64,000 nucleotides of DNA from Cyanoderma ruficeps (Eukaryota > Chordata > Aves > Passeriformes > Timaliidae), in assembly GCA_008694505.1 (NCBI GenBank), contig VZDJ01000041.1, forward strand, positions 5,975,956 through 6,039,955, written 5' to 3'. A model generated the notes under the pieces. It saw only the letters and a program-made list of their open reading frames with translations, did no database searches and was not told where the DNA came from. The position numbers and the translations under genes were made by a program. Positions 37,639-49,548 of the stretch are shown piece by piece (the stretch's first letter is position 1; each line of letters begins with the position of its first letter).

Positions 37639-40600
37639 AAAACGTGACAAAATACAACTGTCTGCAACCAGCTGAAGAGCTGTTTTTAATTAACCTCAGT
37701 GCAAGACGATAATGGAAGTTCATTTCGCTTTTACTGTTGAATGAAGATGCACTGATTCAGCAATAATTGAACTCTAAACACTTCGTAAACTTGTTCTGGG
37801 AGGAACTGCAGGAAATGCCAGCAAAGTCATCTGTGAGTCATTAAGAAGAAGGAGAGAGGACTCTCTTCAAATAGGTCTTCGCAATCTTGTATCACAAAGG
37901 GAAGGCAGTGATAGTGGCAGATCATCCTAAAGTGTCCTACTTGGCATAACCCATCCATGTTGTGAGTTTTCTGAAAGTAGTTATTATGAGACAGTAGGGT
38001 AGTCCGATGTGGTCTAAGATTTCTTAATCAAAGATGCTCTCATCTAACAGCTCTTTTACCCACTACAGTAGAACTGTTTTTATAGTGCTTATGTTAGAAG
38101 AGCAGGACTGCATTTATGTTTCTGCTTTGTGACTGCCAGAGCCCTCAAGTGTTTTATTATAGTACATTGCCAGTTTTGTTGTAACTAAGGTGGAGAACTC
38201 CTTACGTCTGCAAGTTGGGTTTTTTTAATGTAAGACCATAAACTCTTTCTGGTCTTGTCTAGAATTTCTCATGATGAAGATTGGCTTTGTGGTCCAGAAC
38301 TGGTTCAATACGCAAAAGTTTCTTAAGATACAACTCTCTGAACAAAACACCATGAAACCTGTTGCTGTGTCTTCATGTGAATCTCTATGTAACTGTGCAC
38401 AGAGCGAAGCCTGGCTTCACTTCTACCTCAGGATCTCCTATATGCTCACTGCAGAGCTGCTGCTTCCATGGAGAACAAGACCAAGAAAGCCATTAAAAGA
38501 AAAAAAAAAGGCAAAGAAGAAAAAAAAGAAGAGAAAAGGGAAAGAGACTAGTCTTTGCAGAGAGTTATGCTTAGCTGTAAGGCACCAGATGAATCAAAGC
38601 GAGCACTGGCAGGCAGAATATCCCAACAAGTATCTGCCCATGAGCCAGGGGTTACATGAACTTAATTACTCAAGTGAACATACTTTGGTTGCTGATTCCA
38701 TGTCACGCCCAAGCAATGTAAATTTGAACCTTGCTCTTGACTGAAATTTGAGAAACCTCTGCAGGCATTTCACTAAAATGCAGCTCTGCTGAAGGGGGTA
38801 TATGTGCATGGGAGAAATGTAATCAGTCTTCCAGCTAACTAGAAACTGGTAGTGAAAAGAAAGTGCAAGGTGTGTGTGCTGGGTGGGAAGTGTTGGATGA
38901 ATATCCAGCAGCAGCTTTGGGAAAGAAGGAGAAACTGCACAGAGAATAATAAAAGGAATTAAAAGTCAGGGAGCAGTAAAGGGTAAAGGAGGGGGTTGGA
39001 AATTCAGGGCAGCAGAAGAAGGAAGGAAACAGGCGAGGGAGGTAGGGGAATGTCAGATGTGGCTGAGACCAGAGATCACTCTGCTATTCCTTCCCAGATG
39101 TGTTCTGGGTTACAGAAACTGGTCAAGGGTCAACAGTGCCCTCCTCCTGGCTCCAGTTTTGTCAGAAATTGGGCTAAGTAAGAAAAAAAGAGAGAAAGAT
39201 CATGTGTTTTTAATCATTAGTAAAGGAGGTCATTTAAAGGTAAGGCATGGACAACTGGAAGAATGCTGGTGGCCTAGATGATGTATTGTGAGCAGAGAAA
39301 GTCCTTGGAAGTGCATGGATCAGATAAACCAAGCAGAAAAGAAAACTGACTGAAAAATCTGCAGTGATGTCCTAGACGTAATCTGCTTCAATGACAGCTC
39401 CACAATCCAGGAAAACTTCAAAACCTGTGTTATTTCTTGTGTCTTCTGCAACAGAGGATGCTGAAAAGAACAATCTCCTGTTATGTGCTACCTGGCTTTG
39501 GCAGAGTTGTTCAAGGAGGGGTGGAGCAAAGGAAGGAGAGGGGGAGATGGAGGAAACAACTGAAAAAAAAGTAGACAAATTGCAGGGAACTTTTTGGGAG
39601 GGAAGGAAAGATGAAGGAGAGAGACCATATTCTTTGTATTTTCCCTACAATATCTGTTTTTCAAAAATGAATTTTTTCTGGAAGTGTTTGTATGGGTTGT
39701 ATAGATTTTCTATCAGGTAAACAGCTTTTTGATAGTGCTGGCAGATGAGATGTGGTTACTCTCAGTCAGAAACTCCATCCAGGCTGCCATACATCCAAAT
39801 GTCTCAGCTATGTTTCAAAGCAACTACATGGTGCAATACATATCCATGGTTCTGAAAAGCTCTGGACTCTTTGTATCTGCTTCCTAGGTGAGCAACTGTG
39901 CTCATTGTCACTGTCCTGAAATCATCAGATTTACTCTGCAGAAACTAATATTGTAAAATGTGCGTAGTAAGTAGATCCAACACATCTTGAGAACGTTACT
40001 GAACACAGACACCTGTACATGAGGACTGCAGAGAAATGTGGCAGCCCCAAATTACTCTTCTCTTCTGAGCCTTTTAATTTGCTATAGCTACTATTTATTC
40101 TATACTATACTACTATCTATATATTTGTGATTTATCTCAAAAACCTTGTTAGAAAGTAAATTGTAGGCATTTCCCTATTACCTTAACCCCTTGTCACAGT
40201 AAAAGGTATACTGGACAGAGTAGAAGTAATTAGGTCTCCCAATAGCAACCATGTTGCCTCAGAAAGAGAAATATTATGTTAGCAGCCAGGCCTCTGAAGA
40301 AACACAGAATTAACCATGGTGGAAGGTGCTTACAACCCGAAGAAACTAGTTTTGTCAAAATGAGCACACTTGCTGTTTGCTGGTCATGGTTTCTAGGCAA
40401 GATCAAGATCAAAAAAAAATAGGTGAAAAGTGATATCAAATGGGTAAAATTACATGTCCTGTTTGGAACTATGAAACAGTAAATGCTCTACAATGCCAGT
40501 ACAACTAACTGCTCACAGTAGTTGCAGCATCAGTGACAAACACCACCCTTGGTGAAGCAACAAGTGCAATTGTGCCACAAAGTGTGAAGTATCTCTTGTA

Positions 40601-41044
40601 AATTCTGAGCAAGAGACTTGCTGTGATATGTGAAACATTGGGACAAATTGAGTAGGAATTTATGAGATCATGCATCTTTTCAGTTCTCTACTCTCAGACA
40701 TAAGTTTCCCTTACTTCATGTAATTGAAATTGTCTGGAGAGCTCTAGAGAGAGAAAGGAATCTGTGAGGAGAGATTATTTTTCACAATAGTAAACACAGT
40801 GGTTCCAAAGTTCCCTTGTATATTCACCACTTACCTGTTTGAAACTATTCAGAGCACTAAATCCTTTTGCACATAAGAGCTTTTTAGATTTGATCAAGAT
40901 ATGAAACTCCCTTCTGGAATTTCTGTCACTTTCCTTGCAATGTTTTATATTACCTTGTTATTTCTAGTATATAGATAATAGAAGCTTAGTCCGGGATTTC
41001 AAAGTTAAGCCTCTAATCTGGTCTTCTATTAAACAGAAAGTCAG
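37639..41044. other. non-coding stretch with a Lys-rich open frame
   Basis: No gene is supported. The frame 38271-38744 (157 codons) is among the longest in the window. It includes a lysine run coded by an A-rich purine tract at 38495-38548, has no domain, signal peptide or promoter, and probably reflects chance. The 109-codon frame at 39391-39720 is mirrored by an antisense frame and is likewise not called. Confidence 0.4.
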
Positions 41045-41425
41045 AAAATAAGACTTATGTGGAAAAGCTGAGAGAACTAGGTCTGTTTAGTCTGGAAATA
41101 AGAAGCTGAAAAAGCAAATGATAACAGGTATGCCAAGACAACTACATGGAAAACAGTGGCTGATTACCTTCCTGGATCACAGGGAATAGGATGTGCAGAA
41201 ACTGGCTTATTTTGCATCAAGACAGATTTTGATCAGTCATTAACTGAGAATGTGTATGGTTACTTAGAGAAATTGCAGAATCCCTTTAAACACCTAAGAT
41301 ATGTTCATTCACATGCACAGATATCTGTACAGTGTAGGTATGTTTGAGACTGCCCCCAAACACGAGGATAAGCTGAATGTCTGCCCTCTTGAGGCACCTT
41401 CCAACCACCTGCTTCTATGGTGTTT
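41045..41425 (+). mobile_element. old, diverged CR1 LINE 3' part
   Basis: The words gaaaagctgagagaactagg and tctgtttagtctggaaataa near 41056-41102 follow the CR1 line that usually reads gagaggctgagagaactggg...agcctggagaagag. The far end, gaggcaccttccaaccacc near 41392-41410, matches the CR1 end gaggtcccttccaacc. The middle is too diverged to align by eye. It is older than the copies at 20.5, 48.3 and 61.9 kb, judging by its many differences. Confidence 0.55.
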
Positions 41426-41584
41426 TCTCAGGAAAGTAGTACAGAGACATCCCCTGAAACCTGCCAGTGCTGGAGGATGTCATACTACTGGACACTAAAA
41501 AGAGAAAGGGAGGAAGCCATGGAGGCCATGATACTCAGAGCAGCCAGGGTGGTCATCAGAGGGAGTGCCAGCAGCCCCGCAGCT

Positions 41585-41717
41585 CAGCTCCCATGGTACA
41601 TGGTGTGGGTGAAGCTGGCTGTGGGTGTGCCAAGAGCAGGAAGCAGTTGCCTTGCAGTCCTGTGGTGCTCACATGGGCTGTTGCTTCCTCTGTACTGTCC
41701 ATGCACCATGGGAGCTG
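41585..41717. repeat. 133-bp imperfect hairpin with 19-bp arms
   Basis: The sequence cagctcccatggtacatgg (41585-41603) is mirrored by its reverse complement with one mismatch at 41699-41717. Inside, ggaagcag/cttcc and further short words also pair, so much of the 133 bases could fold back on itself. Possible sources are a degraded inverted-repeat transposon, a precursor-miRNA-like foldback, or a local inverted duplication. No target-site duplication was recognised. Open frames on both strands here follow from the inverted symmetry. Confidence 0.7.
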
Positions 41718-44700
41718 GGTATAGCCAACCAAATGGGGAGAAGCAAGCAGAAGGAGAATGACTTCTCTCTCCCTCCCCTGGCTGTCCACGAAGTCTGACC
41801 AAAGCTCCCAACAGTAGCTCTGATGCCAGACAAAAAAAAGACCTTCCCTGTTCCTGCTCCATCACTGTTAGCTGCCCCATTGTTCTCACATGCTGCCCTC
41901 CACTCCCCACACAGACTCCACTTGGATCATTCCACCATTACTTCACTTTCTGAGGGCCTGTGAGCCCTCTGTGGAACAACCTCAGACACTTCCTTTCAAT
42001 GAATGTTCTAGATCCTATCTGTATTGAACTCCTCAGGTTTTTCTGGTTATGGATGGTGCTGTGATCTTGTGGTCAAAATAACAAGTTAATGAGCGCCATA
42101 GGAGACACACACTGTGTGAAAACAAAATAAATCAAAGTCTCAAACTATTTCGCAGTGCAGGAGTTTGGTAGAAGTTTCTTGAAACTCCTTTTTTTCCCCT
42201 CTTGTGCTAATGATGACTGCATTTCCCAATTTTGTGCAGAAGTGGAAATTCCAAAATGCTCATGGAAAAGTTTTACTTGTGGTCTATGACCAAGCCATAG
42301 GCATAAAGTACTGGAAATACTGTGAAAGCATTCTACCCACCAGTGTGGAAAAGAGTAGCAATAATTATTTATTTATTTGTTGCCTAGACCAGCTCAAGCA
42401 TTTAATCAGTAAGCACCAGGGCTTCTCAGACATTTATTCATAGCATATTTTTCTACTTCATAAACAAGAGAGTTCATACTTGTGATTGCCAGCATATCCT
42501 TTTATAATCTGTATTGGTTCAGCATGCTCTTAAAAACTAAATAGAACACCTTCCAAATTTCTCAACTATTTTTGCATTCATCAGGGTGCTGTAAGCAGCC
42601 TCAGGACAGTATTAGCTGAACCATCTAGTCTACATCATGAGATGAAACTTAGAAGTTTACATTCTGCCCCTCAAATTGCGTTTTTCTGCTTCCTCTGGAA
42701 CTTATTGGTCAACTCCAGAACTGTCACGGTGGTGACATTGTCTTGTCTACTGCCCTGGTTTTAATTGTCCCTGATTATTTGCTTAATGAGAAGCTATTAA
42801 AATACTGCCTTGATCAATTATTAATTAGATCTCTATTTGCTGAAACCATTGACTCATTTTTCTGGTCATTATTTTTATTTGGTACTTGCCTTACCACTGC
42901 TACATTATTTTTATCTTTTAATATGTATTTTTATCAAACATGAGGGTGGTATTTTTCTGTACTAAAAGTAATTCAGAATTTTGCTCTTTGCCACAGAGGA
43001 ACAAAGGTTACATATTTACCTTGAAAGTTCATAAAATTTGACTGATTTTTTTGCAAATGGTAGAGCTTATATCTTTAATTTCTTTCTCATTCTAACAAAG
43101 TAGTCAACCCAAAAACCACCCAGTTCTGGTACTCTCGTCAGTTTGTGGAGATGATTTCCCCAATGTTACTCAACCTCTGCTGAGGCATTGCAGACATCTG
43201 GAGCTCAGGCTTTGAGGGCTCCAGTCATCTTTTTCCGGGAAGGAGCTCAATGGTTTCTTCAGTTTGGCCAGAATGAAGAACAATTAAAATATTCAAGGCT
43301 TATAAACTATCTCAAATACTAGCAGCTCTCAGAACATTGTGATTACTGAATGAAAGATGTAGGCTGACAGGTATAAAGCCAACATTTAATTTAGCTTTGA
43401 GAGAGATGTTCATGATGTTTTATTTTCCAATAAAAAACTTCATTTGAGTTCCTGAAGTGTTGATGAATGAACACCACCTCTGACCCCTGAAAGCAAACAC
43501 TCCTCCACAGTCAGTCATTTAAAAAAAAACAACAAAAAACCACAAAGGACAGCTTAGGGCCGTCCTAATTAAAATTTTAAAAATACATACACATTTCACA
43601 GATTAAAAGAGAAAAAATGTGACAATTAAGCCTTCTTGTTTGGCATTCAAGGTTCTTAAAATCATGCTGAGTGTCAACAATTACAAATCCTGTTCAACTG
43701 ATATTACATCTTCCATCCCAGTGGAAACAGCTCTCATTCTAGGCATTGTATTCAATCATGCAAAGAAGAAAAGAGCTTGGGAAAAAAACTGATTGTCTCT
43801 CTGGGAAATTGCATATATTTCCTTTCATCCCAAAGAATTACACTAGCACACCCATGGCTAGCTCAAAAGAACACCCTTTTGGATGTAAACTTTGCATTTC
43901 ATGTAACACCAGACTGACACCTCACCATGAGGTTTTCCAAGCAGAAAGAAAATTTTTATAATTAACCTATTTTCAAGGGTTTCTTCTTTCCAGCATAAGC
44001 CTCTACATATGTAAAACATCACCAGAGGTTCCTTCTTTTCTTCAAGCAGACTTTCCCTGCCTCTCTACATTAGTTTGGCTATTACAGAACTTTTAAGGCA
44101 CTCCACATGTTGATGAGTAAACCATCATTTCCCACTTGTAATAAGATTACTCAGTCCTTGGGAGCAGATTTATTATCTACAGTTATTTCATGTCTAATCA
44201 CAGCCTTACTCTCTGTAAAGAAAATGAACAGGCATGGATTACATTTGAGAGCTTGGAGTCCTAAATATTTGGGTCATGTGTATGTAGACTTTGCTATATG
44301 GAAGGATACCAAAAGGAAACAATAAAAGAGGGAGGGAGAGCTTTTTACAAACCTAGGGTAATAATGGACTTTCTGCATGTGTTTTAGAGCTTTTACAAAG
44401 GCTGAAAACACCTTTGTACAATTGTCCTGCAACGATGTCATCTGTTATGAATAAATGATGGGTGGGAACAGAAAAAAGCAAAGGAGGGAATATGCTACAG
44501 CAGTGGAGTAAACAGGCCTTGTAGTAACTGTGTGGTGAGAGAGAGACTCTGTGTGAGGTATAAACCACATTTCTACCCAATTGGCATGGGCAGCTGTCCT
44601 GGAGGAGAAGGGATTTGACAGGGGCCAGTTAACTCTTGAACTCCCATGTATCATTCTGACCCTGGAACCATGCAAAAGAGAGTTTTGGGAAGCCTAAAAT

Positions 44701-45737
44701 TCAGATCATCTTCTTCCTTTCCTACCCATCCTCCAGGGTGAAATTCAGGGTGAAGAGACAAGGCCTAGCCAGGAACTTCAGCTACAAGGGCAGATCCAGA
44801 TCCAGCCTGAGGAGGGTCCTGTGAGGATTGAAGACATTCCAGCCTAGGGGAGATTTGGACCTGTAACTACCATTAACTCTCCTCCATCTGAGCCACAGCT
44901 GCCTCTCCTCTAATGCTGTTTCATTATCCCCTGCTCCTTTCAATGTCCCCTTTCTTATCTTTGCTTTTACTTAGTGTTTTCCTGCCAAGTATTGCCACTC
45001 TCCCTGACACTATCACCAGTCTGAGATCTGCTGGCATTCCAGGGGTAATGTTTGAGTTTTCAAACCATTCAGGAGTCTATCTTGTCTGTTTAAAGTAGAT
45101 GCTTTTAGCAGCAAGCTGCAGCTGTGGTTCTTCCAGCTGCCTCCTAAGTTGATGTTAATGTGCAGTCATTCTCCATTGCTAACACATAGGAAACAATAAA
45201 CAAGAAATCAATCTTTTTTTTATTTTTTTCAGTTCCAGAATCACCTTGGATGTCTTATTGGATGGCTAGTACAGTTAGATGGGATGAAATAATTTAAAAT
45301 ATTATTTTCCAAGTATATTTCTTAATGTGGAAGTTCACTTTCCACCATTTCCCTTCTCTTAATAGATGTGTTTTTGTAGTTTTTGGGAGTTAGTTAAAAA
45401 TGCTGTAAATTAGTTCAGAATCTCTCATTGGTTGGGAAGAAGTTTATGTATATGTTTGAATATAGGCAGTTGAACTGTAAATATTTTTTAACCATGGAAA
45501 CCTGGATTTGGTGATGACTTCACTCCCACAGAACACTGTAGTGATCTTCTCAGTTTTCAAGGGTGGATTATATTCACCAAGAGATCCAGGCAATGCTTTT
45601 GGGATTTACAGGCCTTATTGGCTGACAGGTCTGTCACACAGTGCCTGTGTTGCCAAGTTACATGGGAAAAGCAGTACAGCGCTCCACTGCTGTAACAGCA
45701 TGCGACTGTGGTGCCTGGTATATTTGGTGGAGTCATG
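41718..45737. other. non-coding stretch
   Basis: No gene or clear repeat over about 4 kb. Short open frames only, without domains. Confidence 0.45.
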
Positions 45738-45833
45738 CAGTCATAGAATATGCAAGTTGGAAGGGAGCTATTAGGATGAAGTCCAGCTCCTGGCCCTGTG
45801 CAGGAACACCCCAAGAATCAGCGATACTATCAC
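45738..45833 (-). mobile_element. CR1 LINE 3'-end fragment
   Basis: The plus strand reads tcatagaatatgcaagttgg, aagggagctattaggatgaa, then ctcctggccctgtgcaggaa and caccccaag. This is the reverse complement of a CR1 3' end of the type common in neoavian genomes (ctcctggccctgcacaggac). It is short and 5'-truncated, pointing to the minus strand. Confidence 0.85.
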
Positions 45834-45847
45834 ATTGATTTAATTAC

Positions 45848-45885
45848 AAAAAAAAAAAAAAAAAANAAAAAAAAAAAAAAAAAAA
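45848..45885 (+). repeat. poly-A run with one unresolved base
   Basis: About 37 A residues with an N at 45866 lie 14 bases beyond the CR1 fragment. CR1 elements do not end in poly-A, and this run lies at the 5' side of the minus-strand fragment, so it is probably an independent homopolymer. Confidence 0.9.
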
Positions 45886-48284
45886 GGAGTGAGAGAGAAA
45901 TTTAGTAATTATTAGCTTTATTAATAAAAGGAACAACAATGTGTGTCCTCATATTTTCTTTACTTAATCCTTATATAAAAGTTCATTTTTGGATACTTGG
46001 AAATATATTTCAAAATTCCCCTTCTGATTGAAAGGCAGTATAAACAGACTGGGAATTTTTGCATTTTAAAGTAATATTTGAAGCTAAAACTGGTAATTTT
46101 AGAGAATTGGTATTGGTAGAACATGTTAGGAAAGTAATTAGGTTAGTAATGCAAGAAGACTAAATACTGTTGAGGAAACTAATATCCCACTCCTACAATC
46201 CATTTAGCAGGAATGGCACTTGTAGCTGACAGGACAGCAAAATGCAATTTGGTAGTATAAGAACTTTTAATTTAAATAAAAAATTCAAGAACTAAAATAA
46301 TGTGTGCTTCTGTTTCTTTTTACAAGTCTTTTCCTCATTTTCTCTCCTCTGTTTTTCCTAGTTCCTGTACACCCCTCTGCACCATTGTTTGGAAATATTT
46401 TCATGGGATTTTAAAGACAGAGAAAAGATCTCTGGCACTGAAATGCAACATTCTTTATGTGGCAAATGTTCTTCAAGTACACCTCTTGTAACCATTTCCA
46501 TACTGGTATGTGTGCAAGTATACAGCATTTTTAGTAGGGAATTTTTATGCTGTAGGTTTTTTTGGCTTTTTTTTAAAATATAGCTGCTCTTTTCTTAGTA
46601 CAGTATAACTCCTCACTTAACCATGTAGCACTCACAAACCTTGTGAATTCAATTGGTGGCAATAAGAGCTTAGCACCTTGGAAATTCTAACAACTATCCA
46701 CATTTAATATAATTTTTTGAGTATGGATCTGTGAGGCTTAGTATAATGCAGCAGAGGGCTTCTGGTGCCTTTGGAGGACCACTTCTCCATTAACTTCTCA
46801 TAATTTCTTCACAGTCCTGGAGGATGATACTCTGCCACGTGGCATCTACTTCATCTCACCCCTTCTACTCTTCCTCCTCCTCTTCATGTCATAGTAACAG
46901 GTTCCTGGATTTGTTGGAGAGTCAGCAATCTCTTTCTGTGTCAGTGATTTGATCCCTTCTACCACAATTGTCCCTTCTTAGAACAAGGGTTATAACTTAG
47001 TGAGCTCAAATTCAGACTTGAGAAGAATAAATTTTTCTAGCTTGAGACCAATTTAATAGGAATTCTTAATTTTTCATTTTTTGTCTTTGCACCAAGTTTG
47101 GGGTTTTTGGGTTCTTTTTTTTAAATTTTCATTTGATATATTAAGCATGACTTTATTTTTCAGTGGTTTTCTATCAAAAATGTCATTCCTTTGGAGAACT
47201 TGCAGTTTAGCAACTGTACATAGGCAAACAGCAGAAAACAGCGAGTTCCTAAAAACAGCACCAGATACTTCCCTCTTTATCTCCAGTGTAAAAGCACACT
47301 GCAAACCCAGCTGTTTGATGATAGTGCAATATCTAAACCACAGTACTATTTTGCTTTTTTAAGAGTTGAAATGCTTCATAAGTAGTGAGAGCAGTGTACT
47401 TTGGCTTTGGATAACACTGAGTTTACAAAGAACTTGTGCCTATTCTGCTGTTTTTATTGGATTTTATGCCTTCATATCTACTGACTGTCTTGAGATCTGG
47501 CTGCTACTAATATGCAGGAATTAGCTGGAAGTTTCATTTTAAATTACCTTTTTGCCTAAATATATGATATGACTCCTTAGAGAATGTTTTCACATATGCT
47601 CTTCAAATTACAGATGCTCAGACAATCCTCTGACATCTTAAGTCATTCAAAACAATGAATATAGTACTCATGTTATTGAGGCATAAAATATCTTTATAGT
47701 TCATCAGGAAATATTTTAAATCAAAAAACAGGCATAAAATTAATAATTAAAGCTGCCATTCTGCCTTCAGTTCAGATGGTTTTTAAACAAAACAGCGTTG
47801 TTTTTCTGAAAAGAAAAACAAAGTGTTGTGAAGTTAGATGTAAAATCTGAAATATTGGAGAAGGAAACCAAAGCTGGCTCTTCAAAACAATGCATTAGGG
47901 AGTTTATATGGTGGTTTTCACTGCTGCTGGAATTCCCTTCCTCCTATAGGCTCAAAAATGCCTTTGGCCTTACTCGGAAAGAGGCACTTTTACTGTGACA
48001 AAAGCATTTTTAATAAGTTTGTTTGGTTGTTTTTTTCCAACAGGAATGCAGCTTCAGTTTCCTTTTGAGGCCCAAACTTTGCCTCTTATGTTTGGATAAT
48101 ACTGTTATCTTAACTCCTCTCTGGATAAGGAAGAATTTGAACCTCTGATCACTATACTCATTTGGAACTCAGCACAACACCAAGAGCTGTTTCACTAAAT
48201 TAACTACTATAAATGCTTCATCTTACCTGAAATAAGGAAAAATGTTGGTCTTAAAGCTTATTCATTTGTAGCCTACTCAGCTTC
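45886..48284. other. non-coding stretch
   Basis: No gene or repeat is recognised. Open frames stay below 95 codons. Confidence 0.45.
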
Positions 48285-49548
48285 CAGAGAGTGGTTCAAG
48301 ACAGTCAGCACAGCTTTACCAAGGGCAAGTCTTGTCTGACCAACCCACTGATATTCTGTGATTGAGTGACTCTGTCAGTGGACAAGTGAAAGGATGATGA
48401 TGTCATTTATCTGGATTTCTGTAAAGCCTTTGACATCATCCCCCCTAACATCACTCCCTCTAAACTGGAGAGCAATGGATTTGATGAGTGGCCTCCTAAA
48501 TGGATAAGAAAGTAGATGGATGTTCGCACCCAGAGGGTGGTGATCAGTGGCTCAGAGAGATGGGTATCAGTGACAAGTGATGTCCCTCAGGGGTCCATAC
48601 TGGGACCAGTGCTATTCAATATCTTCTTTACTGATGTGGACAAAGGGATCAAGTGCAGCCTCAGCAGATTTGCTGATGGCACCAAGCTGAGTGGTGTGGT
48701 TGACACACCTGAAGGATTGAATGCCATCCAGAGAGACCTGGACAAGCTCAAGGAATGGGTCCATGGGAATCTCATGAGGTCTAACAAGACCAAGTGCAAG
48801 GTGCTGCACCTGGGTCAGGGCAACCCCTGCTCTCAGTCCAGGCTGGGGGATGACCAGATGGAGAGCAGCCCTCCTGAGGACTTGGGGGTGCAGATGGATG
48901 AGAGACTGGACATGACCCAGCAATGTGCACTCACAGCCCAGAGGGCCAAACGTGTCCTGGGCTGCATCCAAAGCAGCGTGGGCAGCAGAGGAGGGAGGGG
49001 ATTCTGCCCCTCTGCTCTGCTCCTGTGAGACCTCACTGCAGTGCCGCACCCAGCTCTGGGGTCCCAGCACAGGAATAACATGGACCTGGTGGCGGGAGTC
49101 CAGAGGAGGCCACCAAGATGATCAGAGGGATGGAGCACCTCTCCTGTGAGGAAAGGCTAAGAGAATAGGGATTGTTCAGTTTGGAAAAGAGAAGGTTTAA
49201 GGTGACCTAACTGCAGCCTTCCAGTACCTGATGGGAGCCTACAAGAAAGACAAGAGGGACTATTTACAAGAGCATGTAGTGACAGGACAAGGGGGAATGG
49301 CTTCAAGCTGGAAGAGACTAGCTTTAGATTAGGTATTAGGAAGAAATTCTTTGCTGTGGGTGATGAGGCAACAGAACAGGTTAACCAGAGGAGCTGTGTG
49401 TGCCCCATTCCTGGAAATTTTCAAGGCCAGGTTAGATGGCACTTTGAGCAACCCAGTCTAGTGGAAGGTGTCCCAGTCCATGGCAGGGGGCTTGAAATGA
49501 GATCCTGATAAGGGTCTCTTCCAACAGAAACCACTGTGATTATATGAA
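48285..49548 (+). mobile_element. CR1 LINE, 5'-truncated copy of about 1.26 kb
   Basis: This is the largest CR1 copy here. It starts inside the reverse transcriptase region (ggttcaagacagtcagcaca) and continues through the RT 3' half, the C-terminal part and the 3' UTR. It ends at gggtctcttccaacagaaac followed by cactgtgattatatg, a worn 8-bp terminal repeat. CR1 moves by target-primed reverse transcription, and truncation at the 5' end is normal. Orientation is plus. It is diverged enough to be long inactive. Confidence 0.95.
48306..49028 (+). pseudogene. CR1 reverse transcriptase remnant, inactivated
   Basis: Translated from 48306, the fragment begins with QHSFTKGKSCLTNPL and then YLDFCKAFD, which carries the first catalytic Asp. 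RT motif QGSILGPVLFNIF follows, then RFADGTKLSG. The usual catalytic pair in this last motif is FADD; here the codon at 48678-48680 is ggc, so the second Asp is Gly, which would abolish polymerase activity. There are in-frame stops near 48363 and 48387 and at 48513-48515. A single open frame of 170 codons runs from 48516 to 49028. Beyond that, coding similarity continues in another frame to about 49470 (tail domain). The endonuclease domain is missing through 5' truncation. It has no function as a protein. Confidence 0.92.

Noticed and set aside
38271..38744. 157-codon open frame with a lysine run
   Set aside because: The lysines come from an A-rich purine tract. There is no domain, promoter or splice support, and length alone is not enough.
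41417..41910. Several overlapping frames of 77-114 codons on both strands
   Set aside because: They arise from the inverted symmetry of the hairpin and the local GC content, with no domain.
45738..45885. CR1 fragment plus poly-A as a single retroposon
   Set aside because: CR1 does not end in poly-A, and the run lies at the wrong side for the minus-strand orientation.
48612..49138. Minus-strand frames of 101 and 152 codons
   Set aside because: They are antisense to the CR1 reverse transcriptase and are shadows of it.
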